NCBI GenBank assembly: GCA_946406115.1
Contig: OX291553.1
Location: 3,849,001 to 3,913,000, forward strand
From: Apoda limacodes
Taxonomy: Eukaryota; Arthropoda; Insecta; Lepidoptera; Limacodidae
Reading direction: 5' to 3'
DNA: 64,000 nt
Within the stretch, counting starts at the first letter, position 1. Every line of letters begins with the position of its first letter. Both the position numbers and the translations under genes were made by a program. Shown here piece after piece: positions 10,683 to 22,828 of the stretch. The notes beneath the pieces were generated by a model that was not told the DNA's origin, did not search any database, and worked only from the letters and a program-made list of their open reading frames with translations.

Positions 10683-12428
10683 GAATATAACATTGGTTTC
10701 AATTGCCTGAAACCTTTTGTATATAAGCCTTCATGAGTTTTGTTGGAATCATCAGATGGCGTTGTGTTGTGTTATATGTCCAGAAATATTTATGTTTTAA
10801 TTACAGCGTCCCATGGGTAAACCAGTCCTTTCCTTATTCTTCGCCATAATATAAATTGCTGCAGTTTTGACAAATAATCCACGCAACGAGTCGACGTTCC
10901 GGCCTGTAGAGTGTGAAGATGAGACGTTATGTATCGTTTTACAATCTACCTTTTTCCAGACACTTCGTCTATTGTCAGACATTCATCCACAAATTAACAG
11001 ACATTTAATTAAAGCTAAGTTGTGCTTTGAATTATTTTGACGTGACAACGTCGTATAAATTGGTTTGCCGGGTGACACTTCAAGAAACTGCGTTACGCTC
11101 CGCTCACGTTATGCGCTCACAATGAGAGCGAGTGAGAGGCACGCGCCCGCCTAAGAGCGAGAGAGACAGACATAAAATCATTGTCACGTAAAACTTTCGC
11201 CCGTATACCGACTTTACAGGCAACCAGTTTTTTTTATTAAGTACATCGATACCAAATTGCTACAGTCGACAGACTCGTAATAACCACAGCGCTGTTACTA
11301 AGGCCGACACCGTCTCTCGTCGCTTTCGTCGTCCTGTCAAGTTTCAATTGACTTTTGCTGCTTGTAACTGGTTTTAGTATCAGTTTTAATTAATCTCTAG
11401 GAACTAATTAACTTTAAATATCTAAGTATTTTATTTGTTTATCTAATGACGTTCACAAAACCAGCTAAGTTCAGCTTTGTTGTAGAAACCTTTTATTTAA
11501 AATAATTTTATATGAATAAAATCGTTTTTTTTAACTTTTCTTTTGTCTGAAACAGCATTGTGTTAGCTCAACAAGCTACTAACAAGACCTTTCAGTCCGC
11601 GAGGCACAGCCATGAAGTGTTTTCACGTCACTCCACTGAAACACTCCATGACGGCCATTTTTAAAAACGCCCCTTGTCGCTTGTAATTAGGTTATTTCTT
11701 GATGTGATGTCTCTGACATCACTTTCTGACTAGAGTAGCCAGGTTATATGAAAGGACGTCATGTTTTTCTTTGCACTGCTAAAGCTAAGTAGTTCTCGTA
11801 TCTATGCGTGCCTATACAGGTCTCATAGCGGTGACACGGACGTAACTCGACTCTTCACGCACCTGAGTTTGACGACTGACAAATTTCTAGAGCAGTAGAA
11901 CTAGTTATTTTGGGAGACTTTAACGTCCACCATCGCGAGTGGCTCAGTTCTCGAACCAATAACTATGCTGGGATATCTGTTCATGAATTTGCTCTGACCT
12001 ATGGATTCTCACAGCTGGATCCTTCTAGGCCAACTAATTAGCGTCGTGTGTGGCACTATAAGTCAGCAGACTGGGATGGATTGCGAGAATTTTGCGCATC
12101 GTACCCGTGGAGGCAGATCTGCTTTAACTCAGAAGATCCTGACGTCTGCGCAGCCGCAGTCACTGAGGCAATCCTTGCTGGAATGGAATGCTATATTCCT
12201 AACCCGCGAGTAGCTGCCGGCGTCAAAAAACGACCATGGTTTAATAGGTCTTGCAGAAAAGCTAAAATTCTTAAGCAAAATGCATATTAGGCTTGGACCA
12301 CGGCTCGTAATAATAAAGATCCGAATATTTCTGAGTTAAAACGCAAATTAAATGCTGCCTCGAGGTTCAGTAAGAAAGCAACTGCCAGAGCAAAATTCCA
12401 ATTCATCGGCAAAATAGGTGGGCGACTT

Positions 12429-13232
12429 GTGAGATATCCTTCTGGGAGTCGTGCTTTCTGGTCGCTTGCCAAAGCTGCCGAAGGGAACTTTTGCCAGTCG
12501 TCGTTACCACCACTGCGAAAGACCGATGGTGACTTGGCCCATAGTGCTAAAGAGAAAGCCGATCTACTGGGCAGTCTCTTTGCCTCGAACTCGAATATGA
12601 ACGATGAAGGCGCTGTACCACCTACTATACCGTGGTGCGGTAAGACCATGCTGGAAATCACCATAACGCAGCGGGAGGTCCGGCGGGCGTTGCTTTCTCT
12701 AGACGTTCATAAGTCGAGTGGGCCAGACGGTATACCAGCAGTGGTGCTTAAGCAGTGTGCTCCTGAGTTATGTCCTGTACTCACGCGCCTCTTCGCGCTT
12801 TCCTACCACACTAGGCAATTTCCGTCTTCATGGAAGACTGCGAATGTGCACCCGGTGCCCAAAAAGGGCGATAGATCAGATCCATCGAATTACAAGCCTA
12901 TCGCTATTACCTCTCTCCTCTCTAAGCTGATGGAGCGTGTGATCAACACACAGCTTCTAAGATACCTAGAAGTACACAATCTGGTCAGTGACCGTCAATA
13001 TGGCTTTCGCCGCGGTCGCTCGACTGGTGACCTTCTGGTGTATCTCACACACCGATGGGCACTAGCCATTGAGAGTCAGGGGGAGGCATTGGCATGTAGC
13101 CTGGACATAGCGAAGGCGTTCGATCGGGTCTGGCACCGGGGTCTTCTATCGAAGTTGCCATCTTACGGAGTGCCCGAGGTTTGTGCAAATGGGTGGCTAG
13201 CTTTTTGTCCGGCAGACGCATACGAACCGTAG
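12429..13232 (+). pseudogene. Reverse transcriptase fragment of LINE copy A (fingers/palm)
   Basis: A continuous frame covers RT domains 0-A, ending just after motif A when a frameshift near 13195 leads into a stop. Visible motifs are SSGPDGIP, PSNYKPIAITSLLSK, RQYGFRRGRSTGDLL and CSLDIAKAFDRVWH with the first catalytic Asp. It is part of the transposon and not a host gene. Confidence 0.88.
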
Positions 13233-13672
13233 TTGACGGTAGTTGCTCTGATAGCATGGACATTAATGCTGGTGTCCCGCAAGGCTCTGTGCTGTCGCCT
13301 ACGCTGTTTCTACCGCATATCAATGACATGTTGGACATCAACAACATACATTGATATGCAGATGACAGTACTGGAGACGCTTATTACACGGGTCGTGCAA
13401 ACATCCCTCGTTCCGTTGTGGAGAAAACCGCGGAGAACTTGTATCTCAAATCGAGACCACACTGTCCCAGGTCTCTGACTGGGGACGGGTTAACTTGGTC
13501 CGATTCAACCCTACAAAGACACAAGTGTGCGCGTTCACCGCTAAGAAAACTCCATTCACTGTAGTCCCACAATTCCAGAACAGAGGGGAGCCTCTCCATC
13601 TCCAAGACCATTGGGATCCTTGGTGTCGACATCCCCAGCGATGTTCAGTTCCGAGATCATTTACAAGATAAG

Positions 13673-14218
13673 GTGAAGCTGGCGTCCAAAAAACTTGGTG
13701 TACTCAACAGAGCGAAGTATCACGTCGGGGCAAAGGTTCTTACTTTACAAGTCGCAAGTTCGGCCCCATATGGAGTACTGATGCCATCTCCGGGCAGGCG
13801 GGTGCACCAGCTTGGCCCTTTTGACTCGGTTCAACGACGGGCTGTGAGAATTGTCGACGATTCCAAACTTACATGCGGTATCGAGCCCTTAAGTCTGAGG
13901 AGAGACTTTGCCTCCCTGTGTGTGTTCTACCGCGTGTACAATGGGCTGTGTTCTGAGGAATCTTTCGAAATGATCCCTACGGCTACTTTTTACCATCGCA
14001 CCGCTCGCCATCGGCAGGGAATACATTCTCACACTTTAGGACCTAAATGGTCGCGTACAGTGCGGTTTCAGAGAAACTTCCTCCTGCGAATGCTTAAGTT
14101 GTGGAATGAGCTCCCTGCCAAGGTTTTCTGCAAGGACTACAGAATGGATTTCTTCAAGAAAGAAGTTATTAGATTTCTGAAGGGTCGGCAACGCGCAAGG
14201 TGTTGCAAGCGTCCATAG
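13673..14218 (+). pseudogene. C-terminal RT/thumb fragment of LINE copy A
   Basis: This open frame encodes the part after the polymerase motifs: LGPFDSVQRRAVRIVDD, ATFYHRTARHRQG, and LKLWNELPAKVF followed by FFKKEVIRFLKGRQRA. The same peptides recur, in pieces, in the copies at 1358, 33350, 35308 and 59959. Confidence 0.85.
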
Positions 14219-15399
14219 GCTACGGTAACCGCTTACCATCAGGTGGACCGTAAGCTTGTTTGCCACCTTAGTGGTATAAAAAAAAAAAAACGAGTTGCAC
14301 TCCGGGAGTGCCGGCAGAAGTGAAAACCTTTACACACGATTCGCGCTTAACACTCAAATATGTAACAAGACATGTCTTTGACATTGTCAAGAAATAATAA
14401 TGTTTGTTTATTTACTTTTTTGACGTACTATATTTGACATCGCAATCTGTCATAGAATTAAAATTCCATATCCAACCTCCCTGTACTACTAATAATCGCG
14501 AATACTAAAAATAAAAATTATAATAGGCGTGGCATTACGGTTTCCGTCTTACGAATTTCCACGATTAGGACACGTGATCTGACGCGAGTTTATCATTTTT
14601 TACCCATACCAAAAAAAGTGCACAACACCGCTAAAGAAGTTTTCACTTCAAAAAAAAAGACGAGTAAATTTTGTTTTTTTTTTCCACAAAAGGTTCGATA
14701 TTGAGGCCGTGTACATATTTTTGACATACATGAATCACCCTAATTTTCACCTGCTACGAGTGCTAGGTTTGTTTCATCAACTAACAGAAGTCAAACATTA
14801 AGTAAAATAATATTAATTGGTTCCGGTAAAATAATATTAATTGCGGATATCTTTTGACAGATTTTGTTCAAAACTACAAAACAATCAAATTTAAACGAAT
14901 TCAAGATTTAAAACTAACAGAAGTGAATGTCAAACACGCATTAAGTTAGGGTTCCATAGAATAAAGCATATTACTTTGGATATTAATCTGTGTTTTGGAG
15001 CTAACAACGTGCAAAATAGTCTTAGAGAAATAATTACTTTAAAACTATAAATACACTGTTAAAGACCTGTCCACGAAACTCTACAATATGAGAGAAAAAC
15101 AAAAATATCCCTCAAATCAATGTATGGAGACGCTTGGCCAATTATGGCAGTTCACAGAAGACATTTTTCTGTAAAATTTCATTAGAACGATACAAAAGAT
15201 GATTTCTAAGGTTGTGACATAAGAACGAACGGTTATGACAAAACTTTAAGGGTTATGCTTACGGAACCCCAAAAAGAGATAAAATCATAATCTTCCCTAA
15301 TAATGTACCTACAACATGTGCAAAACCTTTTCTTTTAGTGCCACCAGAGTAGTTACCAAGAAGAAATACAAACTAGAATAAGTACCTATCAGTCGATCA

Positions 15400-15475
15400 G
15401 TTGTCCGGCCGACCCGTGTCTGGCATCCGCGTGGGCGGGCGGGACGTGGCGCGTGGGGCGTGGGGGCGAAAGAAA
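15400..15475. promoter_or_regulatory. GC-rich patch with GC boxes, function unknown
   Basis: A short G-rich stretch (GGGCGGGCGGGACG, then GGGGCGTGGGGGCG) in strongly AT-rich DNA. It could be a decayed promoter or a GC-rich transposon end. There is no TATA box, initiator or adjacent exon to decide. Confidence 0.25.
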
Positions 15476-17820
15476 TACTTGTAGAAACTTCGGTTTTTCT
15501 GATAGACACTAATATTGCCAGCTCTTTGAAATCGTTCTAGCTATTGACGTTGATATTGATAAATACGTATATATTATTAAATTATTAACTATTATTTTAT
15601 AGTTCGATTCAAAACACCCACATCTGCTAAAGATTTATTTAAAAATAAAGGCGATGTATTACGAGCTTGCGACCAAATTTTTTTTATAAAAACTGTGTTA
15701 CATTATATATTTGACACACAAATATTTTGCCTCTCAAAACGCGTTTTTACCATATATCACTTTTTACCATAGTCCCAATAACATATTCATCCAAAATGCT
15801 AGTGAATAATTACTTAATAACCAGTAAAAAATACTGAACGGCAAACATACATAAATTACTTTATCGATTTGATGTATAAACAAACACATATCATATTCGA
15901 TATTAGCAGACAACTATGACATCTAGAAATCGGCAAAAATGTGTTATAAAGCTGAAATCGAGCCGTTCGTGAATAGAGTATTTAATTCCTAAAATTGAGT
16001 CGTAATAAAGTACACACAGTCCTTTATATTCTCTAACACAAGAGACAGCGCGTAGAGTAGTTATTGTATTAAAACCTATAGCGCCGCCTAATACCCCAAT
16101 TATTGGGTAATTTACCCTTGAACAATATGGCAAGAGCGTCGTTCGCGACGCGCAGCATTTTCTGCGTCCCTGCTTTTTCAGTCTTTCCGCGATGCTCGTG
16201 TAGAAGTAACGTTTGTTGCCGCTTATGTAGTTTTTTCTGCACATTAATATTTAACCTAATAGTTGGTGTTATTACTCATTGCATTATTTCGTGTCAGTGT
16301 TTTGTGTGTGTTAATAAATAGGAACAGTTATTTTGCTTGTATTTTATCGAGGTAATTGACGTTACGCTGGTGTTTTTATCCGTATTGCATTAATTGAAAC
16401 GATTTGGTAATTAATAAGATGTATTTTTCATCTTAAATTTTAATTAATGTTATACCTACGTCTAATCTTACGTTTACAATTTTGTGTACCTAAGCACTTA
16501 ATTTATGTTATGCACATTACTTACAATTTTGAGTACCCAAGCACTTAATTCATGAAACGCACATTACTTTCAATGAAATATATTTACAGGCAGGGGTGGA
16601 TTTTGAGGGTTGTGTTCTCTCCTCCCCTTTGGCATATTTTTTTATCAAAGTTTTTTTTTATGAAATCAAACGAAATGCAATTTTCGTGCATTAATAAATT
16701 AATAAAATCTTGTAGTTTAATATAAATTATGTAGGTATTTGGAAAGTTGTTACTTATTGTCTGAGTGGTCTGAGTTCAAACGCCTTGCTGACTACAGGTT
16801 TCGTAAAGGACTGCCGATGGTTTTCGTCAAATACTCTTGCGTAAAAACGTTTATTTATTTACTTAACATTTTTAATCCCGAAAAAAAAAAAGCGAAATTT
16901 TGTTCTTTGATTTTTCTTAAAAAGTGCAAGTTTGTTTACTCATCGCAACCCGCTTTCATTCGACTCGCGCTTTAATATAACCTAACCCTAATTCTTATTA
17001 GTACCAAGCTACATAGACCGAGACTTTCTTAAGAAAAATTGTAAGTTATATTCTCACAGTTTAAAATTATTCCTAAAGCTTTGATAAAATAGTACTTTAC
17101 CGTAGCCTCGTTACTGGATACATTTTAAAGTCACATATTATTTATTTAAATTAAGTGTAATTTTGATTTACAAAATGTATTTAGTAGTCGTTTCTACAGT
17201 GTATTATACTAAGAAAAATAATAGGATTGGTCTAGTTAGTGGTGCGATTTATTATCTCCCGTCCCTTACAAAACAAATTAGACCATTTAATCGTTTGAAA
17301 AAGGTTTTTTTTTATCTGATTGTTTTTGAAAGCTTTGAGCTTTTATTGTTATATGTTAATCAGGTGGATTCTTTATTATTACTTGTAGATTTATTTTATC
17401 GTTATAGGTTATGGTGTTGCCACACCACATACCCAAACGAGTTAAGTTTGCAGGAATTTGATTAATTTTGTTACAGTCCTGAGTGCACTTTTTGATGTGA
17501 AAGAATATATGTTAAAGGTCGAACCTTAATTAAGTAAATTTGCTCATATTATTATAATTTGCCAATTAAAACATTCAGAAAAAAATATCTGACTCTCTAT
17601 TTTTTAAACTTTAATTAAAATTGTTTGGAAAACTAAGAGTGATATTCTCTTGAATTCTTATTTCTTAAAATATACCTATATTATTATGACCAGGTGATAG
17701 TTCTTAATAAATATTTGAATTTTATACCGACAAAATCTGAGAAAATCGAGATTTTCAACATGCGGTCACGCCTATCGTACGTGGAACTGTGTCTCTTTGC
17801 ATACTTCAATAGTATAATTT

Positions 17821-17876
17821 GCCTTTGTACCCTGGTCGAAACGGCACGCTTTTGCCAGGGTATGCCATAGCCTTAA
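17821..17876. repeat. Inverted repeat arm, left
   Basis: The reverse complement of this 56-bp segment closely matches 19504-19555. Shared core: GGCTATGGCATACCCT, a CAAAAGCGT block and CCGTTTTGACCAG. Confidence 0.7.
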
Positions 17877-19503
17877 GGAACCTAATGGTATAAGCTACCC
17901 AGTTTTGTCTATAAAGACAATGTTATCAGTTTTGATATAGAAGCATATTTATAAACAATAATTAGATACTCGGTTTTTTTCGGTGTTTGCCTCGCGATCT
18001 AATAGGCGAAAGTGCTAGCCTGGCGTGTACAATGAGTCTTTTTCTTAATTTCTCAAGAACTTTCTCAGTTAACACCGCTGTCTTTTCGGTAAAAGACAAT
18101 ATCGTGCGTACGTCAAGAAGACTTGCGTGATGGAACATATCTCAAATCGCCCTCCGTGTCGGTCGCCCGGCCCCGGCCGTGCCCTAACAAGTTATTAGTT
18201 AGTTATTCTTTTGGTATAAGTGTCCCACCTAAATCATAAGAATAGCTAATCTGTATCGCATGTTGTTACGATCTAAATGTTAATCTAATTGCACATAATT
18301 TATATATTAACATATTTGCATAATTTTAATTTAACGAAACTTATATACGATAAATGTTACGCATCGCATTCACTTTTACTGCAAAATCAAACCGACTTTT
18401 CTCTAATTAATTTTTATAACAACAATATTGTAACCGGAAATAAAAACTGCAATGCTCGAACCCGTAATCACTTTCATTGTGCATTCGACTTTAGTTCATG
18501 CGTCCTTTTGATACGAGCTATGTAATGTAGATATAGCGCCTAATGCAATAGTTGTACACATTGCTAGCGTGAGCCGTGCAGTGCAATGCGGTAGCACGGC
18601 AAACAGTGCGCGCGCGCTGTGATTCAACCTCTCGTACTATTAATTGATGTTTATTTGCAGTTTATGGTTGTATGGCAGGATATGTTTCTGCAGGATTCTT
18701 TCAGGATATGCGTTCCATTACAACACATTCAGTGCATCTCTTTGTACTTTTCACCTCATTTCTTTGACGTATTTGGACTTAAATACTACAAACTTAAAGA
18801 GATATTATTATTTAGGCATAACACTAAATTCTTGTAGTATGCAAAGCAGAGATTGATAGATCTAACTACAATTTTCAGACTAAATGGGAATGTCCATTTT
18901 TTGCTAAACAATGGCCAGAAAATTTGATTTACCTAAAAACTTTTTTTTTAAATACTGCCAGAGACAATTTTTGTTCCCTTGGTTCAAAGGAAGAAAGTTT
19001 CGTAGGAGAGCCATAATATGTTTTTGTCCCTTTGGTTTTGTTACTTGGTTACAAAAAAGAAACGGCTACGTTATTTTCTAGAATGGCTATTAATGAAACC
19101 TAATTATAGATAAGCCTTTTAACCTAGCCTCGCACTGTAATGACTTTTTAAAACCGATCATATTAAGACGACTGCATTTCAGTATTTACAAAAAAATCTC
19201 TGAAAACTTTACCTGACTAAATGTCGTCACCGAAGTACACACAAGTAGCAAAAAAATGATTAGTTGTTTAATAATTTTTTAACTTATAAAAACATAAAGC
19301 CTTCCCTTCCTTAAAATTTGAATAGAACAAAGTTAACGAAATTACTACATAACCTTTGAGAATTATTGCGTAGTAAATCCAATTATTTTTGTTTTTTTTC
19401 CAACCCTGATTTTGATCTTTACGGTGACCTGAGAACTAAGTTTATCATGTATTTGATGTTCTATAATACCTAAACTAAACGTTGAATTACATGTTTAAAA
19501 TGT

Positions 19504-19575
19504 TTAAGGCTATGGCATACCCTAGCAAAAGCGTACCGTTTTGACCAGTGTAAAAATAACTCGTTTGGGTATGCC
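19504..19575. repeat. Inverted repeat arm, right
   Basis: The first ~52 bp mirror 17821-17876. The segment is itself framed by GGCATACC and GGTATGCC, so each arm may be an independent small foldback MITE. Confidence 0.65.
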
Positions 19576-20236
19576 AACAACTTGAATGCCGGTTTTTGTC
19601 CCAAACTTAATCTTTAAAACAAAACATCATCTATGCTATTTATATATGTACAAAGGTGTGTATGTACTGTCAGTATACCTATGATAAAATGATTATGTGT
19701 CATGAAATATAAAGATTTTTATCATCTTGACACATCTCAGAGGCAGAGATATAAGTGAGCACTGTAAATAGATTATATCCAAAAGACAACAGATAACGAA
19801 ATTTTGGTCATATGAAATCTGATAGTTGACTCCCAACTACGATCGCGTAGTTGTGCAACAAACAAAAGTCACTTCCTTTTACAACTTAAAACTTACGCGA
19901 AATTCCGATTACATTTTCTAAATTACAAATTGAAATGATTCAGTCATGTTTTATGTATTGAAAAGTAAAACCTTAACCTTTAAATAAAAGTAGAAAGTAT
20001 TTGGTTTGGTAATTTAGTTGTTAATAACTTTTGACAATTTTGACATTTGTAAAACAAATGTCGCGCTTCATGAATGTTAAAAACATCAATAATCCATGCA
20101 TATTTATTTTATAGCTAAATTTTTTGGTCCCGTGAGTCCATTTTTAAATACCAATCCTTATAATGAACACTTCCAAAATTTCGCAATTTGCGCAACAATC
20201 GCGGCACGATACCAATCTATACGTAACTAGAGCATA

Positions 20237-20344
20237 ATCTCAGTACATCTCAGCAGCTCCTTTCTCTTGAAAATCTCAGTACATCTCAGCAGCTCCTATC
20301 TCTTGAAAATCTCAGTACATCTCAGCAGCTCCTATCTCTTGAAA
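20237..20344. repeat. Tandem repeat, 3 x 36 bp
   Basis: The unit starts ATCTCAGTACATCTCAGCAG and continues CTCCTATCTCTTGAAA. Copies start at 20237, 20273 and 20309 and differ by a single base (TTTCTC/TATCTC), so the expansion is recent. Confidence 0.9.
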
Positions 20345-22199
20345 ATCTCTATATCTGTGCACGTCCATGGCCGCATCGTGATGAAGTCTCGTATTGCTTA
20401 TGCTACCTCTTTTGTAGACGACATTCATTATTCTTAATTAAAATTATACAATCAACCTATAATTGTATTTTATAATTTTAAAATTAACTAAGGTATGCCT
20501 CGTTCAATAGTGTTCTTCTTCTTATGTACATACATATAAGCAAAATAAAAACAATGTTCAAATTTGTTTATTGTGTTACGTAGTTTTTTTACATTACATT
20601 ACTGTGCCCGAACTGAACAACTTTACACATTGTCCAGCCACAAAACGCAGTCGCAACAATTAGCATGAATTCTCTAGTATTAATTATCTCACGAATTTAA
20701 TGATTTCCTACCATTCGTTCTCGCAACAATGTCAATCGGCTTCAATACCTCTAAAACGTGATGCTTATTACTTTTTAAAACCCTTAAAAGATATGAATAA
20801 TTAAAGATATGAATAATTAAAGAAAATTGCGATGAATTTGTGCTTGTCTTTTTAAATTTAAAGAATAATTTAATAGATTATGTATAATAAACAAAGAATA
20901 ATGAATACAAATTTAACTAACTTGAAGCTACTTTTTTTCTATAGCGTTTTTATGAATAAAACTATACAAGTACCTATTAGTTAAGTAGTAGAAGCTAGTA
21001 ACTACGTTTAATAGAGACTGACTACTGACTACGATGACCAGTGTTGGTTGACTATGACAAATATAAAGATCGACTATTTAATGTCTTACATTTTACTGGT
21101 TTGTAATACAATCTTACGTGCATTTTTATCAAATTATTTAAACTACATCAATCTGTTTCAATTAATCCAGTATTGTAAGATGGCCGCGCCGGATGAAGTC
21201 TTTACGTTTCATTTAACGTAAGTCACGTTTCATGTCCAGTCTAAGGTTTCCACGTGTACCTACTACACTTATATACCAAGGACTTGGTTTGTCGCTGTAG
21301 TAGGAAATTGCGTTTCTTCATACGGTCGCATTTACCGTGTTATTGTTATTATAGCGCCATCCTTAGTCCACCATTCACAGTGTAACGCAATAACATCTTA
21401 AAAAAACAATTTATTTGAAACGATTTATGAACGATTTTGTAATGATCCCCCTTTATACAATTGGTGGGGTTTAGGAACATTACTGGTCAATGAAGTCCGA
21501 AGACAGTAATTCTATAAAAAGTTGTATTCACATAAAATTAATAAATTAAATTGATCTAGTTCGTTTTCTTCTTAAAATTATTTACAAGAGAAAAGGATTT
21601 ATAAATTTTTATGTAAAAAACTGGTTTGATCAAAAATGAAGCTACGACTGTATCAAAATCAAAATTAAATGTCCATTTGACAGTTATACAAATTTAGAAA
21701 TTAAAAATTATAATTTTGAGTGAAGTTAAAAATTTTTTTTATTGTCTTGATTTAAAATGCTTAGTATGTGTGATCTAATGCCACTAAATATAATAGTATA
21801 TGAAGAGCTAAAGTGTTGTTTGGTTTTGTTATTGTCAATATTGATATTGATTTCTTTCTGAATCTAGTTTTGTTTGATGTCTTTTTAGATTAGTAGATTT
21901 ATCTCCATCATCACCTCACACTGAACATTAAGTATTACCAATGGTTCCTATTCCACGAATGGTTGTGCTGGTTCTTTGTTTTCTTTATTCTTTCTTCATC
22001 AACTTTTCGCTTCCTTCAACTTACTACCCATCAGATCCATCTAGAAATCCAGAGTATGCAGTTTTTCAAAATCTGATTTGTTTTACTATCTTAATTAAAA
22101 TGTAGTTGTCTGTTGTTGAAACATCTGGGTTTATCTTGACATTCTTGATCTAGTTCGTTTGTCATAATTTGTCTTCATCAGTGCCTACAATTAGAAGTA

Positions 22200-22211
22200 T
22201 ATATATATATA
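22200..22211. repeat. Short (TA)n run
   Basis: Simple dinucleotide repeat; no feature attached. Confidence 0.7.
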
Positions 22212-22742
22212 TGTTCTTTACAAAACAAAAATCTGTTTTTTTGCAAAAAGTTTATCTTCTGTGTCCTAAGTTATGTAACTACCTCAGCGTCCATTACTTT
22301 ATATATTGACAATTCAAGGCAAATCAGGATAAACTATGAAGGTAGGTACTCGATATAAATTGTAAAGAAAACATCCGTTTCTTATCGAAGATGATTTATT
22401 TTAATGCTTCGTTCAATTAGCTGTTTCTTTTTATCTCTTACAATTCTGGCAATGTGTTCAACATCAGTCGGTTTAAAGAAAAACATAGTATTTGGTGTAC
22501 GAAAATAGTTCCCCTACGCTCCATATTTCGGTACACAAATCCGATAAACAGTCCCGAAATAAATTTCTGCGCATTGGTATCAGATATTTTTAACAAACAT
22601 GTGCACCCGCCATCCATAAAAACACCAGAATTCTTCCTCGATAAAGTCTTGTAATGCAATTGTATAAAAATAAATTTTTGGTTTAAGAATTAATGAGGAT
22701 GTTATTCTTTTGTGGAAAAGTGATATATTAACAAGTGTAAAC

Positions 22743-22828
22743 ATGGCGATGGACACGATGGCAGTAGAACTGCCGGATTTGAACACTCACCAGACTCGAC
22801 CATCTTTAGAGGAAACGCCGGAAGAAAA
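22743..22828 (+). CDS. Possible first coding exon (29 codons), gene unknown
   Basis: An ATG in a good context (AAACATGG) opens a frame that begins MAMDTMAVELPDL and ends SLEETPEE, then two bases of a split codon, directly at a consensus GTGAGT donor (22829). Base composition is richer in GC than the surroundings. The phase (2 bases left) matches the GDAP2 exon at 37897, which would give ...TPEEK-YDRLLRRART, so it may be an alternative start producing a GDAP2 isoform without the macro domain. Equally it may belong to another gene whose other exons I do not see. I do not recognise the peptide. A phase match by chance has about one in three odds. Confidence 0.45.

Larger units (their letters stand above)
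7448..11784. other. AT-rich non-coding stretch with small repeats
   Basis: No gene recognised. It holds a 2 x 29-bp tandem duplication (7997-8054), a GC-richer patch with GTCAC motifs (8480-8600), an RTE-like repeat start (9297-9367), a degraded repeat near 8915-8960 and a tRNA-derived SINE (10560-10682). A GC-richer patch at 11080-11200 is unexplained. Confidence 0.5.
11785..14290 (+). mobile_element. LINE copy A: longest copy, Jockey-type EN + RT, degenerate
   Basis: A 5'-truncated non-LTR retrotransposon. Around 11790-12030 the translation gives YACLYRSHSGDTDVT and VILGDFNVHHREW, endonuclease motifs. The rest of the endonuclease is deleted, so this joins directly to WHYKSADWDG near 12048. 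The reverse transcriptase follows: SSGPDGIPAVVLK, PVPKKGDRSDPSNYKPIAI, QYGFRRGRSTGD, then LDIAKAFDRVWH (motif A, frame open 12429-13232). After a frameshift come AGVPQGSVLSPTLF (motif B) and YADDS (motif C), preceded by an in-frame stop. The C-terminal part is open from 13673 to 14218. It ends with GCTTACCATCAGGTGGACCG, TTTGCCACC and an A-run. At least two frameshifts and several stops make it inactive. The clade name is a guess; Jockey/Daphne-like is my best estimate. Confidence 0.9.
14291..22742. other. AT-rich non-coding stretch
   Basis: No exon recognised. It contains an 18-bp direct repeat GTAAAATAATATTAATTG (near 14802 and 14827), a GC-rich patch (15400-15475), inverted repeats at 17821 and 19504, and a 3 x 36-bp tandem repeat (20237-20344). 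Open frames at 15903-16321 overlap on both strands and have no coding support; a GC-rich bit there (16125-16200) may be a decayed repeat. Confidence 0.5.

Noticed and set aside
12287..12664. 125-codon minus-strand open frame
   Set aside because: Antisense shadow of LINE copy A coding sequence.
15903..16321. Overlapping open frames on both strands
   Set aside because: Mutual shadows; no start context, splice sites or homology. A GC-rich patch inside may be a repeat.
16980..16995. CCTAACCCTAA as telomeric repeat
   Set aside because: Only about two units, not a TTAGG array.
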